The position numbers and the translations under genes were made by a program. The notes under the pieces were generated by a model that searched no databases, had not been told where the DNA came from, and worked only from the letters and a program-made list of their open reading frames with translations. This document shows positions 33,064-41,299 of a DNA stretch of 60,733 nt, one piece after another. This DNA comes from an uncultured Granulosicoccus sp. GTDB taxonomy: Bacteria > Pseudomonadota > Gammaproteobacteria > Granulosicoccales > Granulosicoccaceae. Position 1 is the first letter of the stretch. Each line of letters begins with the position of its first letter. The stretch is from the NCBI GenBank assembly GCA_947499955.1, contig CANMQI010000029.1:1-60733 (forward strand), read 5' to 3'.

Positions 33064-34776
33064 TCAAGCGGTGGCGTAGTGGTCGGACTCGGTATGTCGA
33101 ACTGCCGGCGTAGGCGCTTTGCCGGTATCGGCAACCGTGTCGTAGGTGCGGTTCTTTTCGGTGAGTTTGCCGTTGACCAGCGCAAAGTCGGCGCGCTTGA
33201 GTACAGCCTCGGCCGTGTCACCCGGTCTGACCACCGTGAGTCCCATCGTCATGCCAAAGGTGTGTATGCCATTGCCAGAAGGTACGGGTGCATTCGTTAC
33301 CTGATGGCGCAGTTTCTCCATCAGTGCCAGCGGATCCTGCTGTTTGTCCAGACAGCACAGCAGAGCGAATTCATCTCCACCCAGGCGGCCAACAACGCTG
33401 TCGCTGGGGGCATGTTTCTGCAATCGTTTGACAACGGCACGCAGTATCAGATCGCCTGCCGGATGACCGTAGTGATCGTTGATGGACTTGAAGCCATCCA
33501 GATCCAGAACCACACTGACCAGCTGCTGATCCTTTGGCAGGGAGTGCAGATCGCCGATGCGATTTCGCAGACGGTTTTCGAATTCGTCCCGGTTGAAGGC
33601 GCGGGTCAGTTGATCCGTGGTGGCTCTGCGGTGCAGGCCATAGATGGGCGCCGTGATGGCCAGTATCAGCAGCAGGGCCATGATGCCGGGAGCCGCGATG
33701 ATGATCGTTGCCAGTCGCATGCCAGAGCTGAGTATGTTGTCAGTGGTGGCCAGTTTGGTCCAGTGTGGCTGGGTGATCAGCAGGGTCCATCGAATGGCCC
33801 CGCCGAACAGATACACCGTGCGAGCGAGGCCCATCTGTGCGATTTCGCCCATATCCAGATGTTCGATCAACGTATCCCTGCCATCGGAACTGATACCCGT
33901 CGCATTGGCTCGAGCATACAGCTCCAGCAGAGCTTCATCGGAGGGGCGGAACATGGATTCGATGTCGCTCATCGCTTGATGGGGTGCATTCTTCATCGTG
34001 GATGAATAGGCAATGACGCGTCCATTGGCATCGATCATCACGGCCGAATTGATATCCGGACCACTGGTACGTTCGATGAATTGTGTCAATTCATGCAGAT
34101 CGACAGCGACGCTGAGCACGCCTGCGTCCAGGCCCTTGGGCGTGCGGACTGGCAAGGATGCCGAGATGACAGGCTGACCGTTGTCGTAGTAGCTGAAGGC
34201 ATCGCTCCACACCAGACGCTGCTGCGCTCGAGCGTTCTGGTACCAGTGCAGTTGCCTGGGATCCTCACTGTTGTCAGCGGGATTCTGCCAGCTTCGGGTT
34301 TCATTGGTCCGCTCGTTGAGTTCCTCGTATTCGATTTGACGGCTGTCGCCCTCGACCCGGATCTTCTTGCTGATCAGAAAGTCGGTATCCAGCCACGAAT
34401 TGGCCTGGCGATCGTCACTGAAGCGTCCAACCCGCAGCATGCTGCCATCTTCGCGTACCAGGTACATGCCTTTCAGCCACGGGTTCGAGCGAAGCTGTGA
34501 GCGGAAGAATGTGCTCAACTGCTGGTCTTTGCGCGAGTCGAGCATGCCATCAGCGAACAATTGTCCGGCCGAGGTCAGTTGGCTCAAGGCAGGGACGAGG
34601 AATAGTCGAGTCTTCTCGACAACCTCGTCGGCTTGCGCCTTCAGGGTGGATGTGGCTTCCAGTTGTGCCTGATTACCGAGCTGTTCCTTCGTCAGAAAGC
34701 TGACGACGGTCAGCGATATGAGTTGCAACAGGACGACAAGCGAAACCAGTACCAGTCGTAGGGAGGTGGGATTCAT
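33064..34776 (-). CDS. dCache-GGDEF membrane diguanylate cyclase
   Basis: A 570-residue sensor. One span at about 8-28, a periplasmic dCache-like domain (about 35-345, with MYLVREDGSMLRVGRF, WSDAFSYYDNGQPVISASLPV, AVMIDANGRVIAYS), a second span at about 358-382, and a GGDEF domain (about 390-545). The signature GGDEF in VVGRLGGDEFALLCC is intact, so c-di-GMP synthesis is expected in response to an external small molecule. No clear RxxD inhibitory site is seen. The C-terminal tail is low complexity. The ATG at 34776 is chosen over a TTG 15 bases upstream. Confidence 0.9.
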   Translation of the reverse strand: MNPTSLRLVLVSLVVLLQLISLTVVSFLTKEQLGNQAQLEATSTLKAQADEVVEKTRLFLVPALSQLTSAGQLFADGMLDSRKDQQLSTFFRSQLRSNPWLKGMYLVREDGSMLRVGRFSDDRQANSWLDTDFLISKKIRVEGDSRQIEYEELNERTNETRSWQNPADNSEDPRQLHWYQNARAQQRLVWSDAFSYYDNGQPVISASLPVRTPKGLDAGVLSVAVDLHELTQFIERTSGPDINSAVMIDANGRVIAYSSTMKNAPHQAMSDIESMFRPSDEALLELYARANATGISSDGRDTLIEHLDMGEIAQMGLARTVYLFGGAIRWTLLITQPHWTKLATTDNILSSGMRLATIIIAAPGIMALLLILAITAPIYGLHRRATTDQLTRAFNRDEFENRLRNRIGDLHSLPKDQQLVSVVLDLDGFKSINDHYGHPAGDLILRAVVKRLQKHAPSDSVVGRLGGDEFALLCCLDKQQDPLALMEKLRHQVTNAPVPSGNGIHTFGMTMGLTVVRPGDTAEAVLKRADFALVNGKLTEKNRTYDTVADTGKAPTPAVRHTESDHYATA

Positions 34777-34910
34777 CGAGTTGCCATACAAAGGGTCGAT
34801 GAAACATACGCAATTAAAGGACCAGAACGGGCTGCCGATCGGCCAGGCAGCGACACTTCTGAGTTACATGCCGGCAGTTGAAACAATTATTGACGTTGTG
34901 ACCAGCCACG

Positions 34911-34936
34911 AAAAAGCCCCTCGTGAAGAGGGGCTT
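34911..34936 (-). terminator. rho-independent terminator after the outer-membrane protein gene
   Basis: An 8-bp GC-rich stem (34915-34922 with 34928-34935, loop of five) is followed on the minus strand by a run of Ts (34914-34911). It lies about 90 bases past the stop of the gene ending at 35024 and before the cyclase gene on the same strand. Confidence 0.85.
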
Positions 34937-34974
34937 CTACATGCTCATTCCTTTACAGATTGAAATTCGACACG

Positions 34975-35024
34975 GTCGGTGGCGCCCTGATGCCACATGA
35001 GGCCGAACAGGGCGCCGTGCCGAC
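34975..35024 (-). other. stem-loop abutting the outer-membrane protein stop codon
   Basis: GGCGCCCTG (34981-34989) pairs perfectly with CAGGGCGCC (35008-35016); an outer GTCGG/CCGAC pair extends the stem across small bulges. It lacks a U-tract and precedes the terminator, so it may protect the mRNA 3' end. Confidence 0.55.
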
Positions 35025-36304
35025 TACTTGACGCGATATCTCAGACCCAGTACCGCCGATTTATTGACTTCGTCGTCACCCGTAGTGGCATCCGGCCTGA
35101 CATCAACGTCATTGGCCGCCAGTGTCAGCCCCAGATCCAGTTTGTTGGTCAGGTGATACAGGAACGTGGAGGACACGTTATTGGTCACGAAACGCGTATC
35201 GTCATCGTCATCCGCCTGCTGGAAGCTGAGGTTCCACGCATTCAGCCAGTCAATGCGATCGGAAATCTCGTAGGTGTAGCTCAGGCGGTTGGTCAGCCTG
35301 TGGACGGTCTCGTCACCAAACACGGGCTCGTAGGCCGCAGTTTCCAGCAGCTGGCCAGTCAAACCATATGGTTTTGCGTATTCCAGCTCGAAGCGCAGCT
35401 TGGGGTCACTGTCGACAGTACCCGAGAAGTCGCTCAATTGCATGCCGACACCGGCGCGTACCAGCCAGCCGTGTCGACGAGCACTGATGGGCTCATCAAA
35501 CAGGACGTCATCCAGTTTCACAGCCCCCAGGGCACTGAGTGTGTCAGCCGTCAGCAGACCTTCCTGTCGCATGATCTCCTCCATTTCGGCATACCAGACG
35601 CCGCGGTAGGTGTCGGAACCTTCGCGTGCTCGGTACTCATCTTCCCGAGCGATGATATTGGCCAGTTCGCCGGCGGCCTCGTCGCTCATGTCACCGCTGA
35701 TCTGCCCGTATTCCTGCAGTGATTGCTGGATTCGCAGTGCCTTGGCCAGAGCGGTGGCGTTCCACACACGACCGTAACCGACACCTACCGTAAAACCGGC
35801 GTTGTCGTCCTCTGCGCTGTCCTGAAATGCGTAGTCGGCGGCTCCGAACCAGAAGAGCTTGTCGTTTTCGTCGCTGAAATAGGTATCGGCATTGATACCG
35901 AATGCCGCACCGTAGTCATCCTGAGTTTCATCGTCGTCATTGGGACCGCGTGATGCGTCGTAGTTGGCATCGAATCGGTAGTTCAGAACGCGCTCGCGGG
36001 TACTTTCCTGACGGTTGTAGAAGCCATTGAGCAGGGCATCGTAGGATACCTGGTCCTGGTTGCCGTCACTCGCGTTGGCGTTGAAGTCGATATAGGCCTC
36101 GTCGTATTCGGTGTCCGGATCCGTGAAATCCGTGAGTTCCAGGGCCGTAGCGTAGGGGCTGGCCATTCCCAGAGACAGCATGGCGGCAACAGCACCAGCG
36201 GGGCGATAGAAGTCGCGGTGACGGATCAGCCTGCGTCCATTCCCGTAGTGCAATGATGGTACGGCGGAAGATGTGATCGTGGAGGAGTTGTCTGGACGTT
36301 TCAT
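35024..36304 (-). CDS. outer-membrane beta-barrel protein, unknown family
   Basis: A 426-residue protein. An extended N-terminus (about 1-35, with MKRPDNSS) precedes a hydrophobic segment AGAVAAMLSLGMASPYATA, suggesting signal-peptide cleavage near residue 54 before LELTDFTD. The mature part is acidic and rich in alternating aromatic/polar strands (VLNYRFDANYDASRG, KLFWFGAADYAFQDS, LVRAGVGMQL, LRFELEYAKPYGL, NRLSYTYEISDRIDW) and ends in YRVK-stop, so it resembles a porin-like barrel. A helical insert (about 175-235) interrupts it. GAGGTG precedes the start. The function is not assigned. Confidence 0.72.
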   Translation of the reverse strand: MKRPDNSSTITSSAVPSLHYGNGRRLIRHRDFYRPAGAVAAMLSLGMASPYATALELTDFTDPDTEYDEAYIDFNANASDGNQDQVSYDALLNGFYNRQESTRERVLNYRFDANYDASRGPNDDDETQDDYGAAFGINADTYFSDENDKLFWFGAADYAFQDSAEDDNAGFTVGVGYGRVWNATALAKALRIQQSLQEYGQISGDMSDEAAGELANIIAREDEYRAREGSDTYRGVWYAEMEEIMRQEGLLTADTLSALGAVKLDDVLFDEPISARRHGWLVRAGVGMQLSDFSGTVDSDPKLRFELEYAKPYGLTGQLLETAAYEPVFGDETVHRLTNRLSYTYEISDRIDWLNAWNLSFQQADDDDDTRFVTNNVSSTFLYHLTNKLDLGLTLAANDVDVRPDATTGDDEVNKSAVLGLRYRVK

Positions 36305-36408
36305 GTATGCACCTCGGTTGTTGGAAAGTACAATAAGGCTAGCGATACTGGAATGTCGATTTACGATCTTGCAAACTTGGCAAGGAAGTCTTTCATTTTT
36401 ACAATTTT

Positions 36409-37815
36409 TCAGGCACTTCCTCCGAACCAGGGGGTGTTCTGTCGTAGGCGGCTCACATCAGTCTGCTGGATGATGATGTGCTGGGCTTCGTTGAAACGCT
36501 GCTTGATCAAGTCCGTATCCCCCTCGTGTGTCTGGCTACTGCAGCTACAGTCATACAAGCGTTGCAGATGGTCTTGCAACAACGCTCGAGACGCGCCCGG
36601 TCCTGCATACCAGGCGCATTCTGCCAAGAGGGCCATGTTGTGCAAGGTGACGTTTCGGTCAGCAGCAACGTACTGTCGCGTCTGATCGAACATGGCAGCA
36701 CACAGTCGAGGCAGATCGACGGGTTTGAGCTGTACACGCATGCGATGCCAGGTAACGGGCGTATCGTCATTGCCATCTTTAATGTCTTTGCCCCGCAGAC
36801 ACTGCTCGTGAGATAGATACTCCATCAAGGCGGTACGAAACCAGTTCATGCAGCTGATGGCGGTGTAGGGGTCATTGATGCCGGGCGACAGCGCCCGGGC
36901 AATCACTTCACTGAGTTGTTCGACGAGAAAGAGAACGTTTTGATGTTCGGTGCGTTCTTCCCCGGTTGCAAAGCATTCACGCAATTGGTCAGCGTCTATT
37001 TGCGTGTCGTCGGCTGTCCAGACACTCAGCAGGCAATCGTGAGTCGTGGTGAAATCGCCAGGTCTGTAATGGACCATGACCAGCAGTCCCTCGTCCTCGG
37101 CCAGGCTGTTCAGTTGTTCCAGATCGATGGTCTGAACGTAACCGATGGTGCAGGAGTTGACCTCGTGGACGACCTTGCCCTGGACGGCCGTGTCAAAGTC
37201 GGGCCAGTCCGTCAATGGAAGGGCATCTTCCTTCTGCGGAAAAAGCTCTGTTATACGACCTTCCAGAGAATGGCCGATATCGGCAATGATGTTCTCGATA
37301 TTGATGGTTTCCGTGATGTGGTGGATGAAGAAGATCAGCACGGAAATTGATGCAAAGGTCAATACGAGAGCAACGCAGATGCTCAGGATGGGCACGAAGG
37401 CGGCAATCTCTTTCCCGGATTCCAGCGTCATGGCACCGTGCACGCTGGTCATTACCGTCAGGCAGTAGGCAAACGTACCAATGAACGTGCCCAGAGTGTA
37501 TTGACTGCCCTTGTCACGCATGAAGTTGTTGATCAGTCGCGGGCCATAATTGGAGCTGGCAAATGACACGGCCACCATCGTGATGGAAAATGTAACTCCT
37601 GCCACGCCCAGTACAGCCGTGGCGATCGTGCTCAGGATGGTGCGGGCGTCATCGACCGTGGCTCGCATGAACCAGGTGAGCCAGTCCATGGAATGGTTTG
37701 AATCCAGCCAGCGCATGGTAAAGGCCAGTGCGACGGCGCCGAACACCAGACACATGGGTACGAACCAGTAACTGGCACGGATATCGAACAGGTATTTGAT
37801 CAGTCGTGCATGCAT
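36409..37815 (-). CDS. DUF2254 membrane protein
   Basis: A 468-residue protein of the DUF2254 family. About four spans are in the first 150 residues (SYWFVPMCLVFGAVALAF, TIATAVLGVAGVTFSITMVAVSF, FIGTFAYCLTVMTSV, ALVLTFASISVLIFFIHHITE). A large cytoplasmic part follows (GYVQTIDLEQLNSLAEDEGLLVMVHYRPGDF, ALSPGINDPYTAISCMNWF). The last motif (SPGINDPYTA) is characteristic. The family is predicted to be an ion or small-solute channel-like membrane protein, but its role is not established. It stands alone, facing away from the response-regulator gene. Confidence 0.87.
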   Translation of the reverse strand: MHARLIKYLFDIRASYWFVPMCLVFGAVALAFTMRWLDSNHSMDWLTWFMRATVDDARTILSTIATAVLGVAGVTFSITMVAVSFASSNYGPRLINNFMRDKGSQYTLGTFIGTFAYCLTVMTSVHGAMTLESGKEIAAFVPILSICVALVLTFASISVLIFFIHHITETINIENIIADIGHSLEGRITELFPQKEDALPLTDWPDFDTAVQGKVVHEVNSCTIGYVQTIDLEQLNSLAEDEGLLVMVHYRPGDFTTTHDCLLSVWTADDTQIDADQLRECFATGEERTEHQNVLFLVEQLSEVIARALSPGINDPYTAISCMNWFRTALMEYLSHEQCLRGKDIKDGNDDTPVTWHRMRVQLKPVDLPRLCAAMFDQTRQYVAADRNVTLHNMALLAECAWYAGPGASRALLQDHLQRLYDCSCSSQTHEGDTDLIKQRFNEAQHIIIQQTDVSRLRQNTPWFGGSA

Positions 37816-38091
37816 GGTAGGGGGTGTCTGATAGTGGGCGCAGTCAGGAGAGTCTGGCCGGGCAACGGTAGCATCGTGCTGTTGCGCTGAGTTTCCAGCC
37901 TCCGAAATCTACATTGAACATCAATTGATGGTCAATTGTTACAAGAAGGTAGTGAGAGGGTCTCAGGCGCTTTAAGTTGGAGCCCAAGATCAAACAAGAG
38001 ATAAAAGAACTATGCCCTTGCCAACCGGACAAGCGTCTCTCGAAGGTTCCCTGAATCGGAGACGGTCGTGCGTGTGTGGGCGGATCCGGTC

Positions 38092-38454
38092 ATGAATATT
38101 CTGATAGTTGAAGACGACGAGCAAACCCATTCGGCGCTGATGAATCTCATCCGCAGGATGGGCCATAATCCCAGAGGCGCTCGCTCAGGTGGGGAAGCGG
38201 TCGATGAGGTGCTGAAAAGTGCACCGCAAGTGCTGATCACCGACTGGGATCTGGGGGAGCGTCTGACGGGTGTGGAAGTAGCAGCGCTGGCTCAGAATCG
38301 TCGGGAAAACTGTCAGGTCGTTTTTTGTTCAGGCAATAATATGGCAGCGCTGCGTCAGCAGACAAAGCATCTTCATAACTGCAGCTTCATCAGGAAGCCC
38401 ACTTCATTGGCGCAGTTAAGGCAGGAATTCGCAGCGATACTGGACGTGGCCTGA
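38092..38454 (+). CDS. single-domain response regulator
   Basis: A 120-residue receiver domain with no output domain. The acidic pocket is EDD at 7-9, the phosphoacceptor is in LITDWDLGE (Asp51 or Asp53 by position), Ser is in VFCSGNN, and the conserved lysine is in FIRKPTS. It would relay phosphate or act by protein contact, as CheY-like proteins do. The ATG at 38092 starts directly at the domain; a GTG at 38068, with GGAG six bases upstream, is a good alternative that adds eight residues. No kinase is adjacent. Confidence 0.82.
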   Translation: MNILIVEDDEQTHSALMNLIRRMGHNPRGARSGGEAVDEVLKSAPQVLITDWDLGERLTGVEVAALAQNRRENCQVVFCSGNNMAALRQQTKHLHNCSFIRKPTSLAQLRQEFAAILDVA

Positions 38455-38524
38455 GCGCAGCAGGTTGACGAGAATGACGTCTGCGTCATTGTAAGTATGG
38501 TTTGTGAAATGGTTGACTCCCGAG

Positions 38525-39541
38525 CTACACGTCAAGCAGGGCTGTCATGGAGCGACGCACTTGCGATGGTGCCATTCCGTAGCGTCGCTGGAATGCTCGG
38601 CTGAAATGCGCCGGGCTGACAAAGCCGCATACGTCACTGATTTCTCCGATCGGTATCTCACCGTGAGTCAGCAGTTCATGAGCACGCTGCAGGCGCAATT
38701 GACGGTAATAGCGTGCCGGGCTGGTGTCCATATATTGCTGGAAGAGTCTCTCCATGGCTCGGATGGACAGATTGATGTGTTGAGCCAGTGCCTGCTTGCT
38801 GACCGGTTCGTCCAGATTGTTGCGCATCAGCCTCAGGGCACTTTGCAGATTGGCCGGCAATTCTTCCTGTCCCTGCCGCCAGTTACGCGGACGACTGCCC
38901 GGAGACGCTGTCGTGTCGGCCTTCAGAATCTGCCTGATGGCGTGTACGGTTTCGGACGAATCGTGGCGGCCGATCAGCATCAGCATCAACTCGAAGGCGC
39001 TACTGGGACCGGCGGCTGACAAGCGGTTGCGATCCAGCACCAGTGTATCCGGGCGGATCTGCATCTCAGGGTGTTCTGCAACAGCCTTGGCATGGTTGTC
39101 CGGGTGCAGCGCGCAGCTGTAGCCAGGCATGAGGCCAGCATGTGCGACGGCCATGATGCCGTTCCAGAGCCCACCCAGCTGACTACCTTGCTGCTCCCGT
39201 TGCCGCAGCCAGTCCGAGAGCTGCGGATTCTCCTCGAGCTCGCAACGATAACCACCGCAGGTCATGACGATGGAGACCGTCGTCTTGCGAGGCGGCGTTG
39301 CGCACGCAGGGTGGTTGATGACGTGGTCCACCGGCAAGTGGATGCCCAGATCGCTGATCACGGTCTTGTGGTTCACGGCGACTGTGCGAAATCCGAACAG
39401 GCGTTGACCGGTTACCAGGTTGGCGGTTGTCAGTGCGTCAGCCGCGGCAGTAAACGTCAACAATGAGAAATGTGCCAACAGTACGAAATCGACGTTGATA
39501 CAGGGAGTGAGGGCAGGATCAGGTTCTGTGGTTGCGCGCAT
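38525..39541 (-). CDS. GlxA-type AraC-family regulator next to sarcosine oxidase genes
   Basis: A 338-residue regulator with a class I glutamine-amidotransferase-like ligand domain (about 15-190, NVDFVLLAHFSLLTFTAAADAL, VSIVMTCGGYRC) and two AraC helix-turn-helix units at the C-terminus (about 240-335, PVSKQALAQHINLSIRAMERLFQQYM and IGEISDVCGFVSPAHFSRAFQRRYG). This architecture is that of GbdR/SouR/CdhR, which respond to glycine betaine, dimethylglycine, sarcosine or carnitine. It is divergent from soxB, so control of the sarcosine oxidase operon is likely. The ATG at 39541 matches the family start. Confidence 0.88.
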   Translation of the reverse strand: MRATTEPDPALTPCINVDFVLLAHFSLLTFTAAADALTTANLVTGQRLFGFRTVAVNHKTVISDLGIHLPVDHVINHPACATPPRKTTVSIVMTCGGYRCELEENPQLSDWLRQREQQGSQLGGLWNGIMAVAHAGLMPGYSCALHPDNHAKAVAEHPEMQIRPDTLVLDRNRLSAAGPSSAFELMLMLIGRHDSSETVHAIRQILKADTTASPGSRPRNWRQGQEELPANLQSALRLMRNNLDEPVSKQALAQHINLSIRAMERLFQQYMDTSPARYYRQLRLQRAHELLTHGEIPIGEISDVCGFVSPAHFSRAFQRRYGMAPSQVRRSMTALLDV

Positions 39542-39679
39542 GGGGTCAGCATACTGCTCTTTCTGTCGCAAATTGCAATCAATGGCGCATTCAGACAAAA
39601 GATGTACGTGAATGGTCAGGACCGCAAGCGTCGACAAGTCCACAATAGCTGTTCAGCCCTTTCCATGCAGCAGACAGAC

Positions 39680-40933
39680 ATGAGTCGATTTTCCGGATTT
39701 GGCCTCATCAAACAGGCATTCCGTCACCAGGAACACTGGCAGCGGATGTGGCGCAATCCCAAGCCCAGAAAGCACTACGACATCATCATCGTCGGCGGTG
39801 GTGGGCATGGGCTGGCAACAGCCTATTACCTGGCCAGTGTGCACGACAAGGTGAACGTTGCCGTTATCGAAAAAGGCTGGATCGGTGGCGGTAATACCGG
39901 CCGTAACACCACCATTGTCAGATCCAATTACCTGTGGGATGAAGCGGCGCATCTGTATGAGCACGCCATGCAGTTGTGGGAGGGCCTGTCGCAGGAGCTC
40001 AACTACAACGTCATGTTCTCCCAACGCGGGGTCATGAACCTGGGTCACACACTGCAGGACATGCGAGACATCCAGCGGCGGGTCAATGCCAATCGACTCA
40101 ACGGCATCGATGGTGAGGTGCTGGATGCACAGCAGTGTGCCGAGATCGTCCCCATCATGGATTGCTCCGGAAACACTCGTTACCCCGTTCTGGGGGCCTC
40201 CTGGCAGCCCAGGGCCGGTGTCGCCAGACACGATGCCGTGGCCTGGGGCTATGCGCGCGGTGCCGACAGCCATGGCGTTGACATTCTGCAGCAGACTGAA
40301 GTCACCGATATCGTGATCGAGGATGGTGCTGCCGTGGGTGTGCAGACCGCGCAACACGGCCTGATCAGTGCGAATCGCATTGGCTGCGTCACCGCTGGCA
40401 ACTCGGGAGTTCTGGCAGGCTACGCCGGCTTCGAACTGCCCATCGAGTCGCACCCGTTGCAGGCTTATGTCTCGGAGCCGATCAAGCCGATTCTGGATAC
40501 GGTGGTCATGTCCAATGCCGTACACGGTTACATGTCCCAGTCAGACAAGGGGGATCTGGTCATCGGTGCAGGCATCGACGGCTATGTGGGATACGGTCAG
40601 CGCGGCTCCTACCCCGTCATCGAACACACCATGCAGGCCATTCTGGAACTGTTTCCCGTGGTCTCGCGAGTGCACATGAATCGTCAGTGGGGCGGCATCG
40701 TCGATACCACCCCCGATGCCTGTCCCATCATCTCCAAGACGCCGGTAGAGAACCTGTTCTTCAATTGCGGGTGGGGAACCGGAGGGTTCAAGGCGACACC
40801 GGGTTCAGGCCATGTGTTCGCCGACATGCTGGCAACGGGTGAGCCTAATGATCTGAGTCGCGCATTCGACTACTGGCGCTTCCATAGCGGTGCATTGATT
40901 GACGAGCACGGTGCAGCAGGCGTTGCACACTGA
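39680..40933 (+). CDS. soxB: sarcosine oxidase beta subunit
   Basis: A 417-residue subunit of heterotetrameric sarcosine oxidase, which oxidatively demethylates sarcosine to glycine. FAD-binding motif YDIIIVGGGGHGLATAYYLA is at 33-52, followed by WIGGGNTGRNTTIVRSNYL. The RHDAVAWGYARGAD segment at 183-196 contains His184, which by position probably corresponds to the residue carrying covalent FMN in characterised enzymes. GWGTGGFKATPGSG is near the end. The ATG at 39680 fits the usual beta-subunit start; the frame extends well upstream without homology. It is first of four tightly packed sox genes. Confidence 0.95.
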   Translation: MSRFSGFGLIKQAFRHQEHWQRMWRNPKPRKHYDIIIVGGGGHGLATAYYLASVHDKVNVAVIEKGWIGGGNTGRNTTIVRSNYLWDEAAHLYEHAMQLWEGLSQELNYNVMFSQRGVMNLGHTLQDMRDIQRRVNANRLNGIDGEVLDAQQCAEIVPIMDCSGNTRYPVLGASWQPRAGVARHDAVAWGYARGADSHGVDILQQTEVTDIVIEDGAAVGVQTAQHGLISANRIGCVTAGNSGVLAGYAGFELPIESHPLQAYVSEPIKPILDTVVMSNAVHGYMSQSDKGDLVIGAGIDGYVGYGQRGSYPVIEHTMQAILELFPVVSRVHMNRQWGGIVDTTPDACPIISKTPVENLFFNCGWGTGGFKATPGSGHVFADMLATGEPNDLSRAFDYWRFHSGALIDEHGAAGVAH

Positions 40934-40966
40934 TTCACGACAAGACGATAAACGACGAACGCTGCC

Positions 40967-41299
40967 ATGTTTCTGATTCATTGCCCCTATTGCGGTGAAC
41001 ACCGTGAAGAAGAGGAATTCCATGCCGCCGGCCAGGCCCATCTGCCCAGGCCCGTGGACCCGGATTCACTAAGCGACGAGCAGTGGGGAAATTATCTCTA
41101 CTTTCGCAAGAACCCGCGCGGTGTACATCGCGAACTATGGGTGCACGCGGCTGGCTGTCGCAAATATTTCAACGTCATTCGCAATACGCAAACCTACGAA
41201 ATCTATGGTACCTACAAGACGGGTGAGATGCTGGAATTCGACGGCGACCCTGAAGTGACAGAGACGGGCTCTGTGCTGAACTGGAGTGCTGAGTCATGA
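40967..41299 (+). CDS. soxD: sarcosine oxidase delta subunit
   Basis: A 110-residue small subunit. The zinc ligands Cys6 and Cys9 (MFLIHCPYCG), His60 and Cys64 (WVHAAGCRKYF) are present, as are the conserved LYFRKNPRG and ELWVH. It stabilises the complex and sits between beta and alpha subunits. It lies 33 bases after soxB and overlaps soxA by four bases (ATGA). Confidence 0.95.
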   Translation: MFLIHCPYCGEHREEEEFHAAGQAHLPRPVDPDSLSDEQWGNYLYFRKNPRGVHRELWVHAAGCRKYFNVIRNTQTYEIYGTYKTGEMLEFDGDPEVTETGSVLNWSAES